A stretch of DNA of 37,370 nt, taken from the NCBI GenBank assembly GCA_016215105.1, contig JACRLJ010000005.1, forward strand, positions 35,589 through 72,958, read 5' to 3'. The DNA comes from Candidatus Hydrogenedentota bacterium. Lineage in GTDB: Bacteria; Hydrogenedentota; Hydrogenedentia; Hydrogenedentales; SLHB01. Shown here piece by piece: positions 6,652-15,363 of the stretch. Every line of letters starts with the position of its first letter. Position 1 is the first letter of the stretch. A model generated the notes under the pieces. It ran no database searches, was not told where the DNA came from, and saw nothing but the letters and a program-made list of their open reading frames with translations. The position numbers and the translations under genes are program-made.

Positions 6652-8898
6652 TTGTACGCAAACATCAGTATAGTCGCGGCGTTACGCAAGGTAGTTTCTT
6701 CCCGCTCCCGATCACCAAACGCGCTCCCCTTGTCTCTCGAAGCGGCCACGTATCTCGTGGCGGCATTTGCGATTGCCGGACTCGGCTCCTACAAGGCGGC
6801 CACGGCAGCCACGTATATGGAAGCCGTAAAATGGTCCCAGGCGGCGTCAATCGTGAGCCAGGCGAGTCTCGTGTGGCTGGTGGCCCGCCTCACGGGGCAG
6901 CGGCCCCTTGCGCTTCTCATCCCCTTGACGGGAGCATTCGCCATCGCACTACTTATTCACATCACTTCAGTCTCAGGACTGTTCATGAGCTATCTAAGAG
7001 AACTATATTTGGTGTCGAATTCCTGGGGCGAGGGGATTGTTCATCCTCGCAATGCGTTTGACTTTTGGCGAGCCCCAATCGACGTACCGAACGTGATAGC
7101 TCTGATGTGGATTCCCTACGCATTCTGGCGTCAGTATCGCCGAGGTGAATGGTTGCGCGCATTGCTGGGCAGCCTCCTTGTCCTGGTCATCGTGGCGGCA
7201 AACCTGCACGACATGTTCTTCGTGGGCCCGGTATACCTGGCGCCTTACGGACTACTGCTTATGCTCGTGGTGTTTTGGAAGTACCGGCAGCCCGCGCTAA
7301 TTCCCACTACCTCCGGCGTTGAATCGCCAAGCGTAACGGAAGGCACCGTTCGGCGCCGTGACGATTCTCGTCCCCGCAGGACTTGGCTCCTCTTAGGCGC
7401 TCAAAACCCTTTGGTAGGCGCGGCGCTGGCCATGCTTCTGGTGTCCGTGGCGCAAGGAATTGGCTCTGACACGCTGGAAAGCGTCGTCGTTCTGCTGGTC
7501 CTCGTGGGCATGATGCAGGCGACCATCGGCGTACTGTACAGGGTCGGAAGCGGGAAGTGGTTGCGGCGCTTGGCCGTACTCGCGCTGTGCATATTGGGCC
7601 TGTCGCAGATGGTTGCCATACTGCACGGAGTCGGTACCTTTCCCGAGCTGTATTTGCTCGGCCCTGAAGGCCTTCTCCACCCTCGCGTTCATGACTGGTT
7701 ATGGATTTTCGGCCTCCTTCTGGTCCTCAGCGCATTCTATCTCGCCGGAATGGAAGCTGGAGACACCCGAAAGAAGCTGGTCTTGGAACACGACCAACTT
7801 GTCGCGGAGGTGGCGGAGCGCAGGCGGGCCGAGGAGAACTTGCGAAAGAGCGAGAAGCGCTTTCGCGCCCTAATCGAGAACTGCTCGGATATTGTCGCGG
7901 TTCTCAATGAGGAGGGACGGTTTCTTTATGTGGGCACGTCCGTGGGTCAGATCCTCGGCTATAGTCCGGACACCATGGTAGGCAAGAAGGTGTTCGAATT
8001 CTGCCATCCCGACGACTTGACCCTGCTCACGCGCGCGCTCGAGCGGATATCGTTCGAACGGCCTCACTCGATACGGGCAACCGAGGTACGTATTCGGCAC
8101 AGCGACGGCTCGTGGCGTGTCATGGAGGGAATCGGCCGAAACCGGCTATCCGATCCCGTACTCAACGGAATTGTAGTCAACGCTCGCGACATCACCGAGC
8201 GAAAGTTGATGGCAAACAGGCTGGAGACTGTCAAGGCGGAAGAACAACAACGCATCCGGCACGATCTTCATGATACCGTGGGCCAAGATCTTACCGGGTT
8301 GCTATGTATGGCTGGAAGCCTGACCAGAAAGCTGCAGAAGCATTCCGGGCCGGACGCCGCGCAGGCGGACGCCATCGTGAAAGGCGTTCGGCATACGATC
8401 GAGGATGTGCGCAGAGCGATCCACGGCATTGCCCCAGTCGAGGCGGATCCGAGAGGCCTTGAGGTCGCCTTAGCCGAGTTGGCGGACAAAGCCAGGGCTC
8501 AGCATGAAATTGAGGTGCGTTTTGAATGCCACGCGCCTGTCCCCGTCGCTGACTACGGGGCGGCAACGCAACTGTTCCGGATTGCCCAGGAAGCTCTCAC
8601 CAATGCGGTGAAACATGCGCGGGCGCGCCGAATCGTACTGACGCTCGTTTCGGAAACCACAAGAGTTGCCGTAGTGGTCGCGGACGACGGGATCGGCATT
8701 GACGGGCGGCGAAGACTCACTTCGGGTATGGGGCTTCACACGATGCGATCCCGTGCTTCGGCAATAGGCGCGACATTGACCATCTCGGGGGCGGCCGCAG
8801 GGAACGGCACTCGCGTCGAGTGCATACTCGGCAGGGACCAGTACGAAGATGACACTGAGACAGAAGATATGAAAGGGCCACACCATTTTGAAATCTGA
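6652..8898 (+). CDS. Membrane PAS sensor histidine kinase, HisKA_3 (NarX/DegS-like) type
   Basis: Two-component sensor of 748 aa. The N-terminal half (about residues 30-370) is rich in hydrophobic helices, roughly eight, and is probably a membrane-embedded sensor of unknown ligand. A charged coiled coil (about 372-403) leads into a PAS domain (about 404-520; ALIENCSDIVAVLNEEG, then DITERK). The dimerisation and phosphoacceptor motif is RHDLHDTVGQDL with H540 as the likely phosphorylated His, as in HisKA_3 kinases. The HATPase_c domain shows an N box, QEALTNAVKHA (about 645-655), DDGIGID (about 677) and SGMGLHTM. The start is TTG at 6652, with AAGGGA upstream; no ATG is available until residue 55. 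It overlaps the next gene by 11 bp, and the pair should be co-transcribed and act together. Confidence 0.92.
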   Translation: MYANISIVAALRKVVSSRSRSPNALPLSLEAATYLVAAFAIAGLGSYKAATAATYMEAVKWSQAASIVSQASLVWLVARLTGQRPLALLIPLTGAFAIALLIHITSVSGLFMSYLRELYLVSNSWGEGIVHPRNAFDFWRAPIDVPNVIALMWIPYAFWRQYRRGEWLRALLGSLLVLVIVAANLHDMFFVGPVYLAPYGLLLMLVVFWKYRQPALIPTTSGVESPSVTEGTVRRRDDSRPRRTWLLLGAQNPLVGAALAMLLVSVAQGIGSDTLESVVVLLVLVGMMQATIGVLYRVGSGKWLRRLAVLALCILGLSQMVAILHGVGTFPELYLLGPEGLLHPRVHDWLWIFGLLLVLSAFYLAGMEAGDTRKKLVLEHDQLVAEVAERRRAEENLRKSEKRFRALIENCSDIVAVLNEEGRFLYVGTSVGQILGYSPDTMVGKKVFEFCHPDDLTLLTRALERISFERPHSIRATEVRIRHSDGSWRVMEGIGRNRLSDPVLNGIVVNARDITERKLMANRLETVKAEEQQRIRHDLHDTVGQDLTGLLCMAGSLTRKLQKHSGPDAAQADAIVKGVRHTIEDVRRAIHGIAPVEADPRGLEVALAELADKARAQHEIEVRFECHAPVPVADYGAATQLFRIAQEALTNAVKHARARRIVLTLVSETTRVAVVVADDGIGIDGRRRLTSGMGLHTMRSRASAIGATLTISGAAAGNGTRVECILGRDQYEDDTETEDMKGPHHFEI

Positions 8899-9577
8899 GG
8901 GAGCCCGTCCTACGCGAATTCTGATCGTTGATGATCACCCCATGATCCGAATCGGTCTGACCCAACTCATCTCGGACGAACCTGATTTTGAGGTCTGCGG
9001 TGAGTGTACGGACGCGAGAGAGGTGTTTCCGCTCATCGACTCCCGGCAACCCGACCTCATTGTTGTCGACATTTCGCTAGAGAACAGCAACGGACTGACA
9101 CTCATCCACGATATCAAGAAGACGTACAAATCGCTCAAGATGCTCGTCTACTCGATGCACGACGAGTTGTTGTTCGCGCCACGTGCAATCCATGCCGGCG
9201 CCATGGGATATGTGAACAAACACTCCCACCCGAAAGAAGTGATAGACGCTATACGAAAGATATTGCGGGGGCGTCTTGCGGTGAGCGACCGAGTCTCGGA
9301 AGGTCTCTTGGCGCATCTGGCCAGTACCGGTATGGAACCGGCGGGAAATTCCATGGCCTCGCTTTCTAACCGCGAGCTTGAAATATTCGAGCTACTGGGC
9401 CGTGGGGCAACCATCAGGGAAATCGCTGAACGGCTGGGCAGAAGCGTGAAGACCATGGAGACGCATCGCGAGCGTATCATGGCTAAGTTGGGCCTGGACA
9501 GCAGCGCAAAGTTGGTTAGGCAGGCCGTTGAATGGGTCACGGAACAGGACCGTATCCAACGCAATTCGGTAACGTAA
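8888..9577 (+). CDS. NarL/FixJ-type response regulator (REC-LuxR HTH)
   Basis: Cytoplasmic transcription factor of 229 aa, partner of the kinase that ends at 8898. The receiver domain (residues 9-125) has the acidic pair D15-D16, phosphoacceptor D61 in VVDISL, S89 and K111 in GYVNKHS. A GerE-type helix-turn-helix (about 159-217) begins LSNRELEIFELLGRG and contains VKTMETHRERIMAKLGL, the DNA-reading helix region. The start is TTG at 8888 inside the kinase 3' end; AAAGGG lies about 13 bases upstream, so translation is likely coupled. The next gene, a large glycosidase-like protein, begins 97 bp downstream on the same strand, which makes it a candidate target. The inverted repeat at 6240-6273 could be a binding site, but nothing in the sequence proves this. 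Confidence 0.94.
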   Translation: MKSEGARPTRILIVDDHPMIRIGLTQLISDEPDFEVCGECTDAREVFPLIDSRQPDLIVVDISLENSNGLTLIHDIKKTYKSLKMLVYSMHDELLFAPRAIHAGAMGYVNKHSHPKEVIDAIRKILRGRLAVSDRVSEGLLAHLASTGMEPAGNSMASLSNRELEIFELLGRGATIREIAERLGRSVKTMETHRERIMAKLGLDSSAKLVRQAVEWVTEQDRIQRNSVT

Positions 9578-9585
9578 GCCTTGCG

Positions 9586-9617
9586 CCCGCGCGCAACGCG
9601 GGATTCCCCTGCTTTTT
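9586..9617 (+). terminator. Weak terminator-like hairpin after the response regulator
   Basis: Stem CCCGCG / CGCGGG with a 5-base loop 9 bp after the stop, followed 11 bases later by TTTTT. The distance between stem and T-run makes it a poor intrinsic terminator, so read-through into the glycosidase gene is possible. Confidence 0.4.
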
Positions 9618-9673
9618 CAACGAATGCTGTGGTACCATCCGGTGTAATGGGGAGGCCCACGGGAGTAGTCACC

Positions 9674-12600
9674 ATGATAGGAAGGTCTTGCTTAAGCATT
9701 GTTACGTCCTGCCTGATCGCGGCGCCAAGTATGGCCGCCGTTGAAGTTCGCGAGGGAGACGCGTTTGCGAGGGCAGACGCGGAGAATCAAACGTGGACGA
9801 TCGGCGCCAAGGCCGCGCAGATGACGTTTGCCTCGAAGGATGGGCAATTCCGTCTGGTGAGCTTTCAGAACACTCTGACAGCGCCGGCCCGTGAGTACGC
9901 TTCGTCGTCGGCTCCATTCGGGGTAGAGCCGCTGTCCGTCGGCGCGTTCGCGCTCGAAAAGGTCTGGTCGAAACCGATGGGCGCCGGAACAACAATCGAT
10001 CCGGCGGCGGACAAACTCCGCCTGAACGTGAAGACGGGCGACCTCATCGGATTCGGCGTGGCGACGTACTCAGACGAAGCCGGCGCGACCGTTAACTGGA
10101 CGACGACGCTCGATTACGGCGACGGGGTCAGATTTTCCTCCTCGGAAGACACTGAACTTAATCAAGGTCCCGTTTGGCAGTACTACACACGCGCGCCTGG
10201 CACAGGCTGCATGGATCTCCTGGGTGAAGTGATTCAACCGCCTACGCCCGGACAACCAAAATTCCGTGTGCCGAGCGGATACCGCGCTCCGGCAGAATGT
10301 TCGAGTCTCGGCGCAACGAAATTCTACGTGGCCAACGCGTACGAAATGGTTCGGGTGTGGAAGGCGCCCAAGGATGGCGTTGTGACCATTCACGGCGCCG
10401 CGCAACACGCCGGCGGTTCCGCCGTCCATCTCAACGCATATCGCATAGCAGCCAGGGCGAGCAAACCCATCGCGGCGCCAGACGGCCGAGATCGCTGGGT
10501 GGTGGAATCGGGAACCGTCCAGCAGGTCGCTGTGGGAGGACGCCCGGCCGTTCAGTTGAACCTAGTCCTCAACCGGGACGGCTTGCGCGCGCTTCTGCAC
10601 GTTCAGGCGTACCCCGGAACTTCGATACTTCGCCAGTGGGTCGAGTTCGAGAACACCACGAACGCCGCCGTGACACTGGCTTCGCCAACACCGCTGAGCA
10701 TCGGCCTGCGCAGAGACGACCCCACTCCGCTCACCAACTACTGGATGTGCGGCGGCACGAGCAGGCCGAACCAGGGTCAATTGGAAAGCGCCGAAGCCGG
10801 CGCGACCTATCATCATGCGCTACTCGGGGATCGAACGGACAACTACGTGCCTTGGATGGCGCTCACACGGCAGAAGAGTGGTGAGCCGGGCGACGGCCTA
10901 TTCGTTGCATTGGACGATTTGGGAACATGGACGCTCGGCGTGGATTACGCCACCGGGCAGGGGGCGCTAACGGCGAGTTTCCCGGCGCTGACGGACTATT
11001 CGTTGGCCGCGGGCGAACGGCTTCGGCTGCCGCTGGTCACCCTGGGCGTGTTCGACGGTGATCTGGACGACATGGGCCGCCGCGTGTACGACTGGCAGTA
11101 CGAGTACCTCTGGGACTACACGAACAGTGACTACTTCGCCCGGACGAAATGGACAACGTCGTGGTTCTTCTGTTCGCGAAACCTTCAAGAGCAGTTTGCC
11201 GCGCGTTTGGCCGGTCTTGATATGGACGCCGACCTCCTGCGTACGATGGGCATGGAGATGCTCTGGGACGACGCCGGGTGGTCGAAATACCCGGGGTGGC
11301 CGATCGAGGACTCCTATGCCGTGGTCTTTTCGCCGACGTACGAAGGTCCGGATTTTGCGGAGACTCTCCGGTACCTGGGCAAGATGAACATGAACTGGCT
11401 GTTGTGGATGGCGGGCCGTCCGACGGCGGGACTGCTAGACACCAAGGTTGGATCGTGGGGCAATTTCCAGTGGCGGACGGACGGCTTCGGGCGGTTCGGT
11501 CTCAAATCGGAGTTCGCGATCCGCGCGCAGATCGAGCACTTTCTGCAGGCGAATCCACGGTGCTCGTTCCACACCTGTTGCGGCGGCAGCCGCTATGCGC
11601 ACCAATTCGAGATCCAGCGCTATGCCGACGTCAATTATCTGTCGGACATGGGACGTGGGGACCAGACCAACCATTACTTGTCATACCTCGAATTGCCGGA
11701 CAAGTGGTTGGACTTGATGGACGCGCTGATTCAACCCGGTGCGAAGTATAACCCGGCCACCGGGCCCGGTCAGCTTTCGATGGCGCCGGGATGGTACATG
11801 CAGGCAAGCGGGCCGGAGCAGGAACAGCTTCGCCGGCTGATGGAAGTTTACCGATACCTTCGGCGGGAGGGCGTCGCGGGACGCTGGTCGCACATGACGC
11901 ATCCAGAGATCAAAGGCGACAAGGACTTCTACTACGATCAGCGGATCAACTACGACGGCGCGAAGGCCTGCATCATTCTCAAACATCCGGCAAAGGGCGA
12001 GGTTACGATCTACCCGAAGGGCCTGCTCGCCGAGCACAACTACAAAATTGGTTTTGAAGTGGCGAAAGATCGCGCGACACGAACCGGCGCCGACCTGATG
12101 GCGAATGGGATTGTTCTCAAGGACACTGCACCGGGCGAATTGATCTACCTGGGCTTGCCGGACATGCCCGGCGCCGGACGCGACACGGTAGCCCCCAACG
12201 CGCCGGGACGCGCGCTGACCCAGCGTGAGACCAATATTGGCCACAGCGGCGTCGGGGTCTACTGGTCCCCCACTTCCGATACTCGCTGGATAAGCTACTA
12301 CGAAGTCCGCCGCAACGAGAAGATCGTTGGCAAGGCAAGCGTCGGAGCCTACTTCTTTGATCACAGCCCGGGTTGGGACGCCAAATCCGCCTATGCCGTT
12401 CGCGCCGTGAATGGCGACGGCGTAACCAGCGCGTGGACTCCGGCTAAACCGTTGGCCAATGGTCCGGATGTCTACGCGGCCCTCGGTGGACATTTCTCAG
12501 AGGCGGGCCGCGATGGATGGAGCGCGGAGACCTCAACGGATAGCCGTGCGGTTGTTGGGATGACGTGGGTAGTGCCTGCCAAAAGCCCTGCGGGCGACAC

Positions 12601-13963
12601 CGGCGGCACACCCAATCAGCCCGGCGGTGTGGAAGGCTATTGGGAAGGACCCGGCCAAGCGCGAGTAGGCCGCGGCTGGCAGCAGGCCTCCCCCGAAGCC
12701 GCGTGCGTGCGGACATGGACCGCGCCGAAGTCAGGAACCGTGACCGTCGTTGGCCGGGCGATGAAGGAATGTTACCGCCAGGCGATGGGCGCGCCGTTGC
12801 GCGTCCGCATTCTCCACGCCGACAAGCAGGTGTGGCCCGAACAAGGGTGGGCCGAGGTCCCAATCAACAACCTGCAAGGCGTCATGCACGATTTCAGTCT
12901 CAAGGTGGCCGCAGGCGATACCCTTCGCTTTGTGCTCGACCGCGGCGTGTCGCCCGATACGGACATCATCGCCTGGATGCCGCGGATCGTGTATGCGCAC
13001 CCCGATCCCAAGTCGAAAGGGACCTGCATTCGCATCGTCTGCGGGGCGAACAAGCCCTACACCGACCATACCGGCAATGTGTGGTCCAAGGATGCCTACT
13101 TCACCGGGGGAAACGCCGCGTCCACAACAGCTGCAATATCCAATACGCTACCGACAACGGATGACGTAGCGCTCTATCAACAAGGGCGGACCGGGCGCGA
13201 CTTCACCTACACCATTCCCGTCAAGCCGGGACTCTACACCGCTCGCCTAAAATTCGCGGAGACAACCTACGCGTGGTCCTTCGAGCGCCCATTCAACTTG
13301 ACCATCAACGGACGTCGCGTGCTGGACAACTTCGATATCTGCCAGGCCGCGCACGGTCCCAATCGGGCCTACGAACGCGTCTTTCACAATCTAGTCCCCG
13401 ACGAAAAAGGGAAACTGGTGTTCCGCTTCACCGGCGGCTTCGAACCCATGCAGAAGACGGACGAAGCCATTGTCCAGGCCATCGAAATTCTTCCCGAGAC
13501 CAGACCGGTGATCCGTATAGACGCGGGCGCGGAACGTGACTTCATCGATTGGAACGGCTTCATCTGGACTGCCGACGCACATTTCGACGGCGGAACAATC
13601 GTTCGCTCCGAAGCGCCGGTCCTCCAGGCCTCCCCCACGCTCTACGACCAAGCCCTGTACCAGACCGCCCGAAGCGGTAGGACCTTCAGTTATACCGTGC
13701 CCGTCCCACCGGGAGTCTACGTAGTCCATCTCAAGTTCGCCGAGCTCTGGCTGAAAGCGCCCGGTCAACGCCCCATGACCATCGAAGTCAACGGCCGCAC
13801 CGTGCGCGATCACTGGGATCCCGCCGAAGCCACCGGCCACCCCGGAATGGCCGCGGACATCCGAGTCGAAGACGTTACCCCCGACAAGAACAACACGATC
13901 ACAATCCGCGTCACCGCCACCGGAACCAACGACGCCATTCTCCAAGGAATCGAAATCGAGTGA
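9674..13963 (+). CDS. Secreted clan GH-D-like glycosidase with two C-terminal malectin-like domains
   Basis: Exported 1429-aa multidomain protein, probably acting on a branched or galactose-type glycan. The start is ATG at 9674, chosen for GGGAG 8 bases upstream and a clean signal peptide (residues 1-21, ending SMAA); an upstream in-frame start adds 31 unlikely residues. The N-terminal third is beta-rich, like the super-sandwich of GH36 enzymes. The barrel region carries MLWDDAGW (529-536), CCGGSRY (635-641) and LSDMGRGD (656-663), echoing the WDDGW, GGGR and SDxxD motifs of GH36/GH27-type alpha-galactosidases. The canonical KxD nucleophile motif was not identified, so activity is uncertain. 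A fibronectin-III-like segment spans about 855-930. Two malectin-like modules cover about 1117-1275 and 1278-1429; both share the ALYQ and GRxFxYT(I/V)PV(K/P)PG(L/V)Y signature and bind carbohydrates in known relatives. It lies 97 bp after the two-component genes. Confidence 0.85.
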   Translation: MIGRSCLSIVTSCLIAAPSMAAVEVREGDAFARADAENQTWTIGAKAAQMTFASKDGQFRLVSFQNTLTAPAREYASSSAPFGVEPLSVGAFALEKVWSKPMGAGTTIDPAADKLRLNVKTGDLIGFGVATYSDEAGATVNWTTTLDYGDGVRFSSSEDTELNQGPVWQYYTRAPGTGCMDLLGEVIQPPTPGQPKFRVPSGYRAPAECSSLGATKFYVANAYEMVRVWKAPKDGVVTIHGAAQHAGGSAVHLNAYRIAARASKPIAAPDGRDRWVVESGTVQQVAVGGRPAVQLNLVLNRDGLRALLHVQAYPGTSILRQWVEFENTTNAAVTLASPTPLSIGLRRDDPTPLTNYWMCGGTSRPNQGQLESAEAGATYHHALLGDRTDNYVPWMALTRQKSGEPGDGLFVALDDLGTWTLGVDYATGQGALTASFPALTDYSLAAGERLRLPLVTLGVFDGDLDDMGRRVYDWQYEYLWDYTNSDYFARTKWTTSWFFCSRNLQEQFAARLAGLDMDADLLRTMGMEMLWDDAGWSKYPGWPIEDSYAVVFSPTYEGPDFAETLRYLGKMNMNWLLWMAGRPTAGLLDTKVGSWGNFQWRTDGFGRFGLKSEFAIRAQIEHFLQANPRCSFHTCCGGSRYAHQFEIQRYADVNYLSDMGRGDQTNHYLSYLELPDKWLDLMDALIQPGAKYNPATGPGQLSMAPGWYMQASGPEQEQLRRLMEVYRYLRREGVAGRWSHMTHPEIKGDKDFYYDQRINYDGAKACIILKHPAKGEVTIYPKGLLAEHNYKIGFEVAKDRATRTGADLMANGIVLKDTAPGELIYLGLPDMPGAGRDTVAPNAPGRALTQRETNIGHSGVGVYWSPTSDTRWISYYEVRRNEKIVGKASVGAYFFDHSPGWDAKSAYAVRAVNGDGVTSAWTPAKPLANGPDVYAALGGHFSEAGRDGWSAETSTDSRAVVGMTWVVPAKSPAGDTGGTPNQPGGVEGYWEGPGQARVGRGWQQASPEAACVRTWTAPKSGTVTVVGRAMKECYRQAMGAPLRVRILHADKQVWPEQGWAEVPINNLQGVMHDFSLKVAAGDTLRFVLDRGVSPDTDIIAWMPRIVYAHPDPKSKGTCIRIVCGANKPYTDHTGNVWSKDAYFTGGNAASTTAAISNTLPTTDDVALYQQGRTGRDFTYTIPVKPGLYTARLKFAETTYAWSFERPFNLTINGRRVLDNFDICQAAHGPNRAYERVFHNLVPDEKGKLVFRFTGGFEPMQKTDEAIVQAIEILPETRPVIRIDAGAERDFIDWNGFIWTADAHFDGGTIVRSEAPVLQASPTLYDQALYQTARSGRTFSYTVPVPPGVYVVHLKFAELWLKAPGQRPMTIEVNGRTVRDHWDPAEATGHPGMAADIRVEDVTPDKNNTITIRVTATGTNDAILQGIEIE

Positions 13964-14475
13964 CCTATATCACCTATATATAAGGGGCATCTGTTTCGGC
14001 TGTTCGAGGCCCAGGGAGGCAGGTCTCGGGTTCCGGTGTGGGAGGTCGGCAGCGGGGTCGAGTTCGTGCGCGAGACGAGGGGTGTTTGGTTGTCGGAGCG
14101 CCGTCTGGTCTGGGAAGGGTCCGAAGGCGGCCGAGGGGTTTCGCGTGCGAGACGAGGGGTGGTTTATTGACAGAATCAGCCGTTCTTGCACTTTCCGGTG
14201 GTGTATAGGGTAGGCAGAAACGCGAGACAAGGGGGATTTAATTTCCATATCTATAGTAATATCAATATTATCTCTACATACATAATACGCAGTGTTGCTG
14301 TTCTAAGATTGTCGCACGTTTCCCTGTTGCTTCTTTTTGCTTGGGTCTGTGACTCGCCCCAATTACGGAAGCTGCATATCGTGGCAAGAGTGGCAGCGCT
14401 GAAGTTTGGTATACGTCAGGGTATCCTGCCGCTCGCTTGCTTCTCGTGACCTCGCACGTTTCGAGAGGACTGTGG
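13964..14475. other. Intergenic region at the 3' edge of the ROCO-phosphoesterase module
   Basis: These 512 bases lie between two convergent genes and hold no convincing coding sequence. Two parts stand out: a GC-rich part with three spaced copies of a 13-base motif (14071-14235), and a sharply AT-rich block at about 14232-14290 that includes the small inverted repeat TAATAT-CA-ATATTA (14257-14270). The abrupt change in composition next to a probable defence gene pair may mark an insertion boundary. No clear terminator was seen. Confidence 0.6.
14071..14235 (+). repeat. Three spaced copies of a CGAGACGAGGGGT-like motif
   Basis: CGAGACGAGGGGT occurs at 14071-14083 and 14148-14160, and a variant CGAGACAAGGGGG at 14223-14235, in the same orientation with spacings of 77 and 75 bases. 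The sequence between copies is only loosely similar. It may be a degenerate interspersed repeat or a set of binding sites. Confidence 0.5.
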
Positions 14476-15363
14476 CTAGACACAAAGCTCCACTATGCGG
14501 CGGGTAACTCGCCTCGATACTCCACCTATTTGGTACTGCCAGAAGCGGCACACTTGGCCACCTTCCTTGTCGAGCGGTTGCGTGCTGGCGGGAGCGCCGA
14601 CGATCGTGATTCCATTTACCTGTCGGCATTCCTCAAGGTGCAGGTGACCATGCAGCACCAGCCGCACGCGGTGCGACAGGCACAGGAGCCGTAGCGCCCG
14701 CCGCTCGCTTTCTGGAATTTGATGTGCAAGCCGCGACACGCTCGACATGGGCTTATTTCCTCGCTTCAGGGCTGTCTGTGATTCAGGGATATTGGGGCTA
14801 TGGTGCAGCGCCACTATCTTTACCGGCACGTCGCGGAATTGGTAAAGCAGACCCGCAAAGCGGACTAGATCGAAGTGAGCGATCACGCCTACAGCATTCG
14901 TGGCAGACGACGTGTTGCCAAGATTGTTCGAGTTAAGTACGAAAACGACCGTATCGTCGTGAATCCTGTGCATAGAAGGAAATCGCGTCGGCTGGCCGCC
15001 CATACGCAGCCCCTTCGCCATGCGTGCCATGTCCAGCTCCCTGTTCTTGGCTGAACGACGCCGAAGGCCCAGGCAGCACGCGTCGTGATTACCCGGCGCA
15101 ACGATTACCCGGCTCCGCAGACCCGCCAGATCGATCGCGTCCCAGAAGACCTCCCAAGCCTCAGGCTTCCCGCGGTCCGTCACGTCGCCAGTAACAATTA
15201 CCGCGTCGGCCTCCTGGACCGTGCGACTGCTGACGATTTGTCGGAAGTACCGGTTCATTCCCTTCAAACGCCCAAAGAGCTTCGGTTCGCTTCGAGTGGC
15301 GCCGTCCGAGGCCGTCAGGTGAAGGTCGGAAATGTGTACGATCCTCGTCTTGTGTTGAGCCAT
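14476..15363 (-). CDS. Calcineurin-like metallophosphoesterase beside ROCO protein
   Basis: Cytoplasmic 295-aa phosphoesterase with no signal peptide. The full ligand set of the calcineurin-like/CpdA-type fold is present: D13 and H15 in HISDLHL, D60 in GDVTDRG, N92-H93 in APGNHD, H187-H188 in ALHHSP, and H238-H242 in LHGHLH. Relatives hydrolyse cyclic nucleotides, nucleotide phosphoesters or nucleic-acid ends. The substrate cannot be read from the sequence. The start is ATG at 15363 with a GAGAG stretch just upstream. The gene follows the LRR-Roc-COR gene on the same strand, and the two frames overlap by 203 bases as sequenced, which is probably caused by a frameshift in the upstream gene. 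Tight linkage suggests that it acts in the same pathway, for instance making or removing a nucleotide signal or trimming nucleic acid. That link is inference. Confidence 0.9.
   Translation of the reverse strand: MAQHKTRIVHISDLHLTASDGATRSEPKLFGRLKGMNRYFRQIVSSRTVQEADAVIVTGDVTDRGKPEAWEVFWDAIDLAGLRSRVIVAPGNHDACCLGLRRRSAKNRELDMARMAKGLRMGGQPTRFPSMHRIHDDTVVFVLNSNNLGNTSSATNAVGVIAHFDLVRFAGLLYQFRDVPVKIVALHHSPNIPESQTALKRGNKPMSSVSRLAHQIPESERRALRLLCLSHRVRLVLHGHLHLEECRQVNGITIVGAPASTQPLDKEGGQVCRFWQYQIGGVSRRVTRRIVELCV

Noticed and set aside
13970-14248. Minus-strand 92-codon ORF in the intergenic region
   Set aside because: No RBS, low-complexity composition, and it spans the direct repeats; treated as non-coding.
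14476-15360. Treating the ROCO C-terminal tail inside the phosphoesterase gene as a functional domain
   Set aside because: The tail is the shifted reading of conserved phosphoesterase codons and is best explained by an indel upstream.
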